30,000 nt of DNA. Source: Symbiodinium natans (Eukaryota; Sar; Dinophyceae; Suessiales; Symbiodiniaceae). Below the pieces are notes generated by a model. The model did no database searches, was not told where the DNA came from, and saw only the letters and a program-made list of their open reading frames with translations. Shown here piece by piece: positions 1 through 7,739 of this stretch. The stretch is taken from the NCBI GenBank assembly GCA_905221605.1, contig CAJNDS010000661.1, positions 1-30,000 on the forward strand, in the 5' to 3' direction. A program made the translations under genes and the position numbers. How positions within the stretch are numbered: the first letter of the stretch is position 1; every line of letters starts with the position of its first letter.

Positions 1-34
1 AAAAAAAAAAAAAAAGGGGGGGGGGGGGGGGGGG
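1..34 (+). repeat. Homopolymer pair A15 G19
   Basis: The window opens with 15 A followed by 19 G. Similar long G, C or T runs recur at 23175-23215, 19934-19948 and 24020-24032. They could be real slippage tracts or low-confidence sequence. Confidence 0.9.
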
Positions 35-112
35 AAGCCCTTTCTAATGGGCAGTTTCTTCCGAACTCCCCCAAGAACCTGAAACCCTAAACTCAGGAAC
101 TGAAGTTAGAAG

Positions 113-261
113 TAGGGTTTAGGGTTTAGGGTTTAGGGTTTAGGGTTTAGGGTTTAGGGTTTAGGGTTTAGGGTTTAGGGTTTAGGGTTTAGGGTTTAGG
201 GTTTAGGGTTTAGGGTTTAGGGTTTAGGGTTTAGGGTTTAGGGTATAGGGTATAGGGTATA
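113..261 (+). repeat. TTTAGGG array, with TATAGGG variants at its right end
   Basis: About 131 bp of perfect 7-mer repeats, then three TATAGGG units. The spacer 262-426 after it holds no gene that I can see. Confidence 0.97.
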
Positions 262-426
262 GGGCTCGGGCTTCTGGTTCAAAACTTAGGGTGAGTAGCT
301 ATAACTGGGGAAATTGCGAGGGCAAAGCCTCCAAGGCTGCAAGAGCCAAACCTGTTCACGCACCAGCCCTGCCGATGTTGCTACGAGAACGCAAGCCTGC
401 CCCAAAACCCTCCGAAAACCCCCCGA

Positions 427-515
427 AGCCCTAAACCCCCAAACCCCAAACCCCAAACCCTAAACCCTAAACCCCAAACCCCAAACCCTAAACCCCAAAC
501 CCAAACCCTAAACCC
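427..515 (-). repeat. CCCTAAA / CCCCAAA array (opposite orientation)
   Basis: Degenerate array with mixed 6-, 7- and 8-nt units. The following spacer 516-671 is GC-rich with C and G runs and has no feature. Confidence 0.95.
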
Positions 516-671
516 CTTCTGAAGACCCCCCCCCCGCCCCTCCTCCCCGAATGCCTTGCAGGTGCGCTCCGGCCGCCTCAGCAGCAGCCCACTCCTGGAA
601 CTCGACGAGGCAGGACCCCTGCAAGGGGGGGGGGTTGTCCCTTCTGGCAGGGTTTGGGGTTGAGGTTGTGT

Positions 672-707
672 GTTTAGGGTTTAGGGTTTAGGGCTAGGGT
701 TTAGGGT
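672..707 (+). repeat. Short TTTAGGG array
   Basis: About five units, two of them imperfect. Confidence 0.9.
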
Positions 708-747
708 GTCGGCCGATAACACAGGGGCTTGGGGGTCTCGGGTTTTG

Positions 748-827
748 AACCCTAAACCCTAAACCCTAAACCCTAAACCCTAACTTTAAACCCTAAACCC
801 TAAACCCTAAACCCTAAACCCTAAACC
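748..827 (-). repeat. CCCTAAA array
   Basis: About eleven units, interrupted once by TAACTTTAAA. Opposite in orientation to the array 40 bp to its left. Confidence 0.95.
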
Positions 828-1240
828 GCTAGTGCTTTGAGAGATTAGGAACTTTGGGCTGTCGAGGTTTGTGGGCTTGGGACTTTTGGTTCTCTGTTTT
901 CGGGGCTTGGAGAGTTAGGGGGTTAGGGTTTCGGGGCTTTAGGGTTTAAGTTTAGGGTTTTACTGTTTAGGGCCGACTGACTTACTGGTAGAAGTACTTC
1001 GAGCCCTTGGCAAGCAACCGCCACCGGGACCACAGGAAGACTGCCCATAAGAAGGAAAAATTCCCTGGGCGATTTAGGCCGATATTGAAATTCGGGCCAA
1101 TAGGGCTTTGAAACTTGAGGCGTTTAGATCGGCTTGAAACCAGTTTGGGTGAAAGGCTGAACCCTAAATGGTTCAGGGGTTAGGGCTTAGGGCTTCGGAC
1201 TTATTTTAGGGCTTAGGGTGTGCTAAGAAAGGCGACGGGA
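828..1240. other. Spacer with scattered degenerate TTAGGG-like units
   Basis: Unique sequence with decayed repeat units near 905-970 and 1165-1220. No gene or RNA is recognised. Confidence 0.6.
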
Positions 1241-2044
1241 GCCTAAACTCACCAGTTGAAGGCCCAAAAGTTGCAACTGTTCGGGGGGCTATTGCGCCTA
1301 GATGTTCGATGTTTCTTCAGAGTGGTTGCTTCGCGCATTTTCTGGTGTAGTCACAAGTATGCTTGTAACTAAGGTAACGGACACTATGAGCTTAAACAGG
1401 TACTCATTCCCGGCGCAAGACTGGGTGTTTGCAACACGTGTGGGTTTAAACACCAAACCTCCAAGCGTAGTGTTCTTGCACCCGCATTGCGACCTACACA
1501 GCTCTTTCGGCTGTAAACAAAAACGTTGGCATGTCACATTGACACTGCGCTTGTGTCGCTGAGTGTTCCAAACTGTCACCAGCCGCCCGATTCAGGCGTG
1601 GGCGCAAACACGAAGCCCAAGAGGGGGGGGGGGGAACAAAACTCCGCCCCGAAAGGGGCTGCAACTGAGGGCAGGCATTCCGGCCAACTCCTACTTCGGA
1701 GGGTGGCTCAAAACAAACCTGAGCAGTAAATTGCAAATACATTGAGAATGCATGTTCCCGGATGCAGCCGTTCTTGTGACACCTGTTCTGACTGGGGATG
1801 ACTTTTCCTGATGATGTTTGGCAATGTTTGAAGCCTTCGATTCGACGTGCTTCAGGGCCGCAAAGTTCCCCAAAGTACAAGCATCTGGGGTTCAAATCCG
1901 AAGCCCCAGAACCCGCAAAAAAAAAACAAGCGCCAACCCCAACACGAAGTCAAAGACAAAGCGGATCTTCGAATCTCGGACCCACTGCTGCTCGCCTCGG
2001 AGAAAATGTAGCGTCGAATTGCCTCAGCGGAAGCCTTATCTAAA
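1241..2044. other. Unique spacer, no gene recognised
   Basis: About 800 bp of non-repetitive DNA. Overlapping open frames of 60-133 codons occur on both strands but have no domain, no consistent coding character and cover each other, so I do not call them. A small stem (1884-1893 with 1900-1910) surrounds a B-box-like GGGTTCAAATCC. Confidence 0.5.
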
Positions 2045-2125
2045 ATCCGAAGCATGGGCCCTTAAATTGGGACCCGATTATACAATACGTATACTCTTGA
2101 TATATTGAGGGCCCATACTTCGGAT
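2045..2125. repeat. 81-bp fold-back (MITE-like) element
   Basis: Inverted arms of 21 nt at 2045-2065 and 2105-2125 match at 19 of 21 positions (ATCCGAAGyATGGGCCCTyAA) around a 39-nt AT-rich loop. It sits directly beside the CCCTAAA array at 2130. Confidence 0.75.
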
Positions 2126-2129
2126 CTCC

Positions 2130-2219
2130 AACCCTAAACCCTAAACCCTAAACCCTAAACCCTAAACCCTAAACCCTAAACCCTAAACCCCAAACCCCAA
2201 ACCCCAAACCCTAAACCCT
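2130..2219 (-). repeat. CCCTAAA array with CCCCAAA variants
   Basis: About thirteen units; the right third is CCCCAAA. A 132-bp featureless spacer follows. Confidence 0.95.
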
Positions 2220-2351
2220 GCAACTGCAGCGTTACGTGAAGCCCGAGCCCCTGCTGTTGCTTGCCATGAGTGTTTTTTTGCGCCTCCAAGCAAAAGGACC
2301 GCTTCAACTGCATCTCCCCCAAGCTGCTGGATCCCAACAGATAGCTTCTCT

Positions 2352-2459
2352 GGGTTTAGGGTTTAGGGTTTAGGGTTTAGGGTTTGAGGTTTAGGGTTTT
2401 GGGCTTAGGGTTTAGGGTTTAGGGTTTAGGGTTTAGGGTTTGAGGGTTAGGGTTTAGGG
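2352..2459 (+). repeat. TTTAGGG array interrupted by the retrotransposon (left part)
   Basis: Array of 7-mers with several variants. It ends exactly at the LTR and resumes at 12859. Confidence 0.95.
2455..2459. repeat. Target-site duplication, left copy (TAGGG)
   Basis: TAGGG immediately left of the element matches TAGGG immediately right of it (12859-12863). Five base pairs is the usual copia target duplication. Because the target is itself a TTTAGGG array, the match is less informative than usual. If the LTR is taken to begin at 2461, a 6-bp TAGGGT duplication fits equally well. Confidence 0.75.
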
Positions 2460-2480
2460 TCAAGAGCGCGGGGCTCTTGA
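2460..2480 (-). other. LTR-terminal hairpin, 3' LTR copy
   Basis: Same perfect 8-bp stem with 5-nt loop as at 12523-12543, here at the very end of the element. Inclusion of base 2460 in the stem supports taking the LTR edge at 2460. Confidence 0.65.
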
Positions 2481-2795
2481 GGTCCAGCAAACGACATGGC
2501 AGCTTGGAGGCTTGTGCTTGGCTCTGGCTCGGCTTGTACTCCTTGTACGAACACCGCTTCACCACCAGAGGCCACTTTTCCTCACACTGCAGCACCGAAG
2601 TCCATCGGCCAGTCGAGCGGTCCTACCCTACCACAGAAAGGGCGACCACACAACACGCCACAAAGGCACAACAACATGCGACCTGTTGCCTGCATGTCTG
2701 TGCTGCAACTGCTTCTTGTTCCGACTTTGCCTACGGCATGTCCTGGAACCACAAAGCCAAAGCAACAGGTGCATCTCATTCCACACCTTTCATCA
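2460..2795 (-). repeat. 3' LTR of the copia element
   Basis: A 336-bp direct repeat of 12523-12858. By eye the two copies are identical along their full length. On the element strand it starts TGATGAAAGG and ends CTCTTGA, so the 5' end is a canonical TG but the 3' end is GA rather than CA. No TATA box or AATAAA signal is visible, which is usual for dinoflagellate promoters. The last 21 nt form an inverted repeat (see 2460-2480). Confidence 0.95.
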
Positions 2796-2804
2796 CCCCT
2801 CCTT
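2796..2804 (-). other. Polypurine tract (plus-strand primer)
   Basis: On the element strand, AAGGAGGGG directly precedes TGATG of the 3' LTR. A 9-nt purine run abutting the LTR is the expected RNase H-resistant primer for plus-strand DNA synthesis. Confidence 0.8.
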
Positions 2805-3011
2805 GAGCCACCTGTCAAGGTAGGCTCACAAGGCGTTTTGGCAATCCAACTGACTGCCATAGGTACCCATGCTCTCCAAGCGGTGGGTCCTCAAGACTGG
2901 CCAATGGCCCTATACACCATCTTCTGTCGAACCTTTGGCCCCCCTTCTCACACGGCCAACGTCCAACTTCCACACCACGGCCCAACAAGCTCGCTCTTCT
3001 CGCAAGCCCAT
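2805..3011 (-). other. 3' untranslated region of the element
   Basis: About 207 nt between the stop of the last open frame (3012) and the polypurine tract. It has no recognised domain. Small overlapping open frames here look like chance. Confidence 0.5.
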
Positions 3012-4868
3012 TCAGCCCGTTCTGGTAGGTCTCAAGCTTCGCTGTTGCCCACCATGCCCATATAACGACTGTCCACCAGCTTCTCGACAGCACCTACACA
3101 ACGTCCTCTGCGACACCTGGTCCACATTGCGAAGACCCCAACATCCACGATGCCAGTGGTAGCAATCTCCTCCAGGACCATGGTACAAGACCCCATCGAA
3201 CGGAACCTGCACCACTGTCGGTGCCAAAGCCGGTAGCATCTCCTGCGTCTGAACCCCAATGTCTCTTCGTACAGGACGTTCAGGAAATAGGGTTGTAGGA
3301 TCCACGGCAACCACTCGATTGGCCGGAGCACTGCTTGCCCTCGGTCCAACTCCACCAGGTTCGCCCAATCCACCCACACGCACTGAGGTCACCCCATCTC
3401 TCACCTGCACTGATGTCGAAGGTCCAGCTTCACGACGCTCTGGAAAATACTTCGCAGCCAAATGACGAAGCCTCTCTTCTTCCTCCAGGCTCCTCGCTTT
3501 GGCCAGCAACGCCAACACTTCACGGTGTTCGGCCTTTTCTCCCGATTTCATCGCCTTCAAGCTCACGACTTTCTTCGTAGAACCCTTCAAGCATTCCCAC
3601 ACAGCCACCACAGCTGTAACCAGTATCAAGACCACCAGCCACATCTCCCAGTCTGAAGCCAGAGCTTCTTTCAGCTGCACAGAAGTCGTCGCGTCACCCT
3701 TAACCCCACACACCATAGAGCACATCGTAGCTAACTTCAACGCCCAATCAGCCTGGAACTTCACCCCTGCTTCTAGCGTCCTGCTGTTGCTACTGCTGAC
3801 TGCTGCTGCGGGTTCACGACTGCTGTTGACTGCTGCTGCTTCAAGACTGTTGTCGACTGCCGTGGTTTCGAACTTGACCTGCTTCTGTCCACGTAGTACA
3901 CGAAGTTCAGGGGGCCCATCTCGCAAACTCCACTCGTCGAAGACCTCCTGAAGCCTCGCCTGGGGCACTTGTTTTGTCAAAACGTCTGCGAGCTGTCCCT
4001 GTCCTGGCTGGTGCTCCAACTCGATCTGGCCCGTGGCGATCATCTCCCGGATCCAGTGATGTCGGAGTTTGAGGTGTCTCGTCCTCCACGATCCCTCCCC
4101 AGTCAGAACTCCAATCGCAGCTGTGGAATCCACCTTCACGATGGTCCGTGCCGGCTTCAACCCCAAGTCTTCCAACGCCGACCTCACCGCTCGAAGCAAA
4201 GCCACTCCGTCGGACACTGCGATCACCTCCGCCTCGGCACTCGACAAAGCGGTCAGTGATTGCTTCGAAGCCTTCCAAAGGATCGGATGACCCCTCCAAA
4301 AGACAACAGCCCCTGAGTAACTTTGAGCAGCAGTGGGAGCGAAGCTGGCGTCCGTGAACAGGACCAAGTCGTTGGCATGCTCGTGGTCCGGGCCCGGCAG
4401 GAAGAACTTCTTGTTGACGGTGCTGTTGAGATAGGCCACCATCTTTTTGCCCATCTTCACCGCCTCCCTTGCGTTTCGCGTGACCAACCAAGACATCACT
4501 GCCATTGGGAATGCCAAATCCGGCCGCCCACGTTGGGAAGCCCACAACAGCTCTCCACACCGCTGCTGTGCCTCTTTCACCATGCTCGGATCCTGCTCCT
4601 CCGTAGCACTCCCTTCTGGGATTTCCCTCGCCATTGGCAGCTTGCTGAAGGACTTTACTTCCCGGCTTCGGACCAACTCCTGAAGGTAGCCCTGCTGACC
4701 CACACAGTAGGTCCCATCATCCAGCACGCTAATCTCCAGGCCCAGAAACCGGACAGGTGGTTTTCCTCGCTCCACCATCTCACAGCCATTGGTCTCCCAT
4801 TGACTGCCCAACCATCCGAAGAACCCTCGCAAGATGGAATCCGGCCCAGCCGCCAAGACGTCGTCCAC
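3012..4868 (-). CDS. pol: Pol part 3: C-terminal reverse transcriptase, RNase H, membrane/zinc-motif extension
   Basis: 618 residues counted from GTG 4868, a continuation of the reverse transcriptase and not a true start. It opens with VDDVLAAG, the YVDD catalytic box, then FLGLEISV and the thumb/connection region. RNase H spans ~168-315 with acidic residues D173 (FTDAS), E212 (SSAEAE), D247 (KVDSTAA) and D295 (QLADVLTK). After RNase H, where copia Pol normally ends, about 300 residues follow. They comprise an Ala/Ser-rich linker, one hydrophobic helix (~409-425, WLVVLILVTAVVAVW), a basic then Glu/Arg/Leu-rich probable coiled coil (~445-475), and a Cys/His cluster C569-x-H571-x-H573-x2-C576-x14-C591-x-C593-C594 that could bind zinc. 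The role of the extension is unknown; it could tether particles or polyprotein to a membrane. Confidence 0.93.
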   Translation of the reverse strand: MDDVLAAGPDSILRGFFGWLGSQWETNGCEMVERGKPPVRFLGLEISVLDDGTYCVGQQGYLQELVRSREVKSFSKLPMAREIPEGSATEEQDPSMVKEAQQRCGELLWASQRGRPDLAFPMAVMSWLVTRNAREAVKMGKKMVAYLNSTVNKKFFLPGPDHEHANDLVLFTDASFAPTAAQSYSGAVVFWRGHPILWKASKQSLTALSSAEAEVIAVSDGVALLRAVRSALEDLGLKPARTIVKVDSTAAIGVLTGEGSWRTRHLKLRHHWIREMIATGQIELEHQPGQGQLADVLTKQVPQARLQEVFDEWSLRDGPPELRVLRGQKQVKFETTAVDNSLEAAAVNSSREPAAAVSSSNSRTLEAGVKFQADWALKLATMCSMVCGVKGDATTSVQLKEALASDWEMWLVVLILVTAVVAVWECLKGSTKKVVSLKAMKSGEKAEHREVLALLAKARSLEEEERLRHLAAKYFPERREAGPSTSVQVRDGVTSVRVGGLGEPGGVGPRASSAPANRVVAVDPTTLFPERPVRRDIGVQTQEMLPALAPTVVQVPFDGVLYHGPGGDCYHWHRGCWGLRNVDQVSQRTLCRCCREAGGQSLYGHGGQQRSLRPTRTG

Positions 4869-7695
4869 AGCCCGTCAAAGTCCACGTTCCAGGCTTCTCT
4901 TCCTTCAGGACCTTGTAGAGGTTGACGTCCGTCAAGCAGCCTTCCAACTTCACCGGCTTCCCATCATCGTCCTTCCACTTCGCAAGCCTTGCCTTTGAGT
5001 TGCGATGGTCCGTCCACCACTTTGGCGATTTCTTGAAACCATAAACTGCAGCGTCCACGACCCACAGTTCCCCCTCCTCGGCCAGGCCAGCTCTGATCGC
5101 TGCCCGGGGAGGCTCCATTGCATACCCACGACCCGCTGGTAGTGGTGCAGCCAAGAAGGCGTTCTTCACGTCATCCGTCCCAATGCTCCACTTGTTGGCA
5201 CTGGCTTCAGCGACCACAATCCGAACTCCATCGATTGTAGCTCCTGCCGCATAAAGATCACCCACCTCCAGGCCCTCATTGGCGAAGTTTCCACAAGCTA
5301 CCGCCCGCACTCGACGTCGGTACTTCCCCTCCTCAGGCCTTGTGGGAGGCTTCACTGTGTACACGAGTTTGGACGGCACCACCACTGAGGTTGGATCGGC
5401 CCGGAAACGTCTCGCATCTTCACCCCAAATCTTGTGGATAGCGTTCATGCCCACCATCGAGTCGACCTCCTTGGCCATAGGCTTTTTCCACTTTTCAATC
5501 GCCTCACTCGCCTCCTTCGGGTCAACGGTGTGCACAACCTGAAGCACCTCGTCCTCCTTCAAGTCGTTCAGTAACGCTTCAATCCCTGGGGTGTAAAGGC
5601 CTTCAGAGGTAGCCTTCCTAAGCATAGGCTCCATCCAGGATTCCTCTGGCTCGCCCAGCTCCTCAAACTCAACCTCCTCAAACAACATCATGTCGTCGAC
5701 GATGAGCTTGTTCTCCCTCGCAGTTTCCACCCTCATTGGTGCCAAGCGAGGTTCACGATCATCTCGTCCAGGAGGGTCCCTACGTCCCATCCATGGCAAC
5801 GCCGGCAATGGTGCCTCTTCCACCACCACCCTTCGGTCCCAGTACAGGAGATACTCCACCCTTCCAAGGAACATGTTGTACACCTGGACGACCACCAACT
5901 CTTCCCAGTCCAACGTGTTCTCAGGCGTGGGGTCCACCACCGGAAACTCCTGCACATCCATGATGGTGACCAAATGCCTTCGGAATCCGTCCTCCGTGAC
6001 CATGTAGACCTCAGGCTCAGTCTCCCAATCTTCCATGCTGTTGTACACCAACATTGGCACCACCTCATCTACGGTGTCATCCACGGGCAAAATCTCTCTC
6101 CACTGTCCACGAAAGGCATCAATCACCTCTTGCCCGCTTTGAACGTCCGCTTCCCATCGTTCGTACTCATCCTCTTGAAGCCTCACAAACCTGGTGATCA
6201 GCTCCATCCTTCGATTCACCGGCTGAAGTGGTAAGGCATGAGGATTCGGTCCCGTGAACTTGTTCAAGCGAACCGAACTGCTGGGATCTCTTGGTTCCTG
6301 ATCTCTCGATCTAGACCTCTCCCTTGGATTTACCGTGAAGGTGGTATTGTTGGACACGATTGCTCCCGCTCTTGCTGGACCTGCAGGAACCGTAGAAGCT
6401 GCCCCCCGTGGTGGCAGTTCTTGCAACGCTCGAGTCATCTCGCTCTCGTGGATGTACTCCTCCCGCGTGGCCTCAACCCAGCTCACGTAGAGATACTTGG
6501 TGTCTCTCCTAGACTCCACGTAGTACCCAAAGATTGCCGAAGTACCACCGGGGCCATTCCACACCATGGTGACCGTCGCCATGTAGATCAACCGATACCG
6601 AGGTGATCCAATCACCTGCTCGGTGACTCTCCTCTCCAGCACCGGCTCAGCATCCTCCGACAAGATGAGCTCCAAGCGATCCTTTTGCTTCCAGAACTGA
6701 TAGGCCAGATCCTCCTTCCTAGCAGCCTGAAACACTTGCCTTTCAGTCGGCAATGAGTCCATTCGCCAATTCACCGTGAACGGCTCAACCTCATGCCCTT
6801 CCAAGCACGCTGCCAGGACGTTGACGTCAGTAGTCATTCGCATTGGTTTCAACCGAACCTGCTGCTGCCCGTCACCACCAGACCCAGTAGCGTGTTGAGG
6901 TACTTGGAAGCAACGTTGATCTCCCGAATCACCCGTTGTCTCCTCATCCATGACTTCCTCCGCTGTGACGAAGCCCAAATCATTCAGCACCTCTTGCTCC
7001 TCACTCTTCACCCGGTGGAAGTCCCTGATGGAGTACGCCGCCACCACCAGCCGATTGCCTTCCCACTCCTGGGTAGCGTGCCACTTCCTCGGAAGAAACA
7101 CAATTGGTTGTCTCCCACTACCATCGTCCACAAACTCCTTGATGTGGCCCAACTTCTCCTTCAGCTCCACTGGGGTTTCACCTTCGGGCACTCCTTCAAC
7201 CCACAAACCTCCCTTTGTGAACTGAGAAATTGGCACCAGGTACGATGGCTGATGCTTGGAATTGTGGGAATCACGATGCATCACCGTCTTCGAGTTCTTG
7301 AAGATCACGAAGGAATTCCACCTGCTGTCCAAGTGAGCAGTGTGGTTCTCGATGAAGCGATTGATCACCCTGGTGACATACGGGAACTTCCGGGCGTTGG
7401 CTCGAAGACCACCAATGCCTCCCCGGATGAACGCCCCCGACGACCAGGCCTTCTCTTCCTCCATATCCTCACCTGGCCTCTCTTCGCACTTTCGAGGTGG
7501 AGGATCTCCTGGAAGTAGCTCGAACAGCTCCTCAACGATCTCCGACGTGATCTCCCACTCCTCGTACAAGACCTCGCGAGCAAACGCTTCAGCCTCCGAA
7601 ACAGCATCACCATCTTGCTGCTCCACTTCTACCAACTCGCCAGACACTGCACGGGCCATACGCGGTGGACCCTTTCCAGTCAGGCGACGTCGCAC
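4780..7695 (-). CDS. pol: Pol part 2: 2OG-Fe(II)-oxygenase-like domain plus N-terminal reverse transcriptase
   Basis: 971 residues counted from a GTG; the frame is open further upstream to about 7750, so it is a continuation of Pol, not a separate gene. Residues ~105-225 resemble a double-stranded beta-helix oxygenase: HRDSHN (H140, D142), GGLWVEG (162-168), then RKWHATQEW (H206) and R215 in GNRLVVAAYS. The HxD...H...R order and the H-to-R spacing of 9 fit 2-oxoglutarate/Fe(II) dioxygenases, and the HxDxHN form recalls the TET/JBP group. Residues ~290-660 are unassigned. Reverse transcriptase (RVT_2 type) begins near 720 and includes motif A, SIGTDDVKNAFLAAPL (catalytic Asp842), and AVYGFKKSP, the copia LYGLKQSP equivalent. 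The frame leaves the reverse transcriptase at GGG 4871-4873, just before the DD box; the last ~33 residues are out of frame. Confidence 0.9.
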   Translation of the reverse strand: MRRRLTGKGPPRMARAVSGELVEVEQQDGDAVSEAEAFAREVLYEEWEITSEIVEELFELLPGDPPPRKCEERPGEDMEEEKAWSSGAFIRGGIGGLRANARKFPYVTRVINRFIENHTAHLDSRWNSFVIFKNSKTVMHRDSHNSKHQPSYLVPISQFTKGGLWVEGVPEGETPVELKEKLGHIKEFVDDGSGRQPIVFLPRKWHATQEWEGNRLVVAAYSIRDFHRVKSEEQEVLNDLGFVTAEEVMDEETTGDSGDQRCFQVPQHATGSGGDGQQQVRLKPMRMTTDVNVLAACLEGHEVEPFTVNWRMDSLPTERQVFQAARKEDLAYQFWKQKDRLELILSEDAEPVLERRVTEQVIGSPRYRLIYMATVTMVWNGPGGTSAIFGYYVESRRDTKYLYVSWVEATREEYIHESEMTRALQELPPRGAASTVPAGPARAGAIVSNNTTFTVNPRERSRSRDQEPRDPSSSVRLNKFTGPNPHALPLQPVNRRMELITRFVRLQEDEYERWEADVQSGQEVIDAFRGQWREILPVDDTVDEVVPMLVYNSMEDWETEPEVYMVTEDGFRRHLVTIMDVQEFPVVDPTPENTLDWEELVVVQVYNMFLGRVEYLLYWDRRVVVEEAPLPALPWMGRRDPPGRDDREPRLAPMRVETARENKLIVDDMMLFEEVEFEELGEPEESWMEPMLRKATSEGLYTPGIEALLNDLKEDEVLQVVHTVDPKEASEAIEKWKKPMAKEVDSMVGMNAIHKIWGEDARRFRADPTSVVVPSKLVYTVKPPTRPEEGKYRRRVRAVACGNFANEGLEVGDLYAAGATIDGVRIVVAEASANKWSIGTDDVKNAFLAAPLPAGRGYAMEPPRAAIRAGLAEEGELWVVDAAVYGFKKSPKWWTDHRNSKARLAKWKDDDGKPVKLEGCLTDVNLYKVLKEEKPGTWTLTGCGRRLGGWAGFHLARVLRMVGQSMGDQWL
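7021..7383 (-). other. Oxygenase-like domain inside Pol (HxD...H...R)
   Basis: Domain-level entry for residues ~105-225 of Pol part 2. The metal-binding candidates are His at 7278-7276, Asp two codons on, and His206 (7080-7078). The 2-oxoglutarate-binding candidate is Arg215 (7053-7051). Between them lie GG-L-W-V-E and a Pro-Arg-Lys-Trp-His turn, both usual in such folds. All four key residues are intact and the domain has no internal frameshift, unlike the rest of Pol. The substrate is unknown. Confidence 0.65.
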
Positions 7696-7739
7696 AGAAC
7701 CGTCCCCTCCTCGGCACGGCTCATCCCCTTCATGGGGCG

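Noticed and set aside
113-261. True chromosome end
   Set aside because: Arrays continue in both orientations with unique DNA on both sides, so these are interstitial repeats, not a terminal telomere.
1356-1400. Stretch recalling a conserved large-subunit rRNA segment (CTAAGGTAACGG)
   Set aside because: The similarity is about a dozen bases with no flanking rRNA sequence.
1494-1895. Minus-strand open frame of 133 codons in the left spacer
   Set aside because: No domain, overlaps several other open frames of similar size on both strands, crosses a G run, and has no supporting neighbour.
1884-1910. Possible tRNA (B-box-like GGGTTCAAATCC)
   Set aside because: No A box, acceptor stem or anticodon arm fits around it; the local stem is a simple hairpin.
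2801-2809. Nine bases TGGCTCAAG on the minus strand, as at the 3' end of the dinoflagellate spliced leader
   Set aside because: The rest of the leader is absent, and the match overlaps the polypurine tract; chance is likely.
2477-3065. Plus-strand open frames in the LTR and 3' end of the element
   Set aside because: They lie antisense to the element, are duplicated exactly in the other LTR, and show no domain; shadows of LTR and pol sequence.
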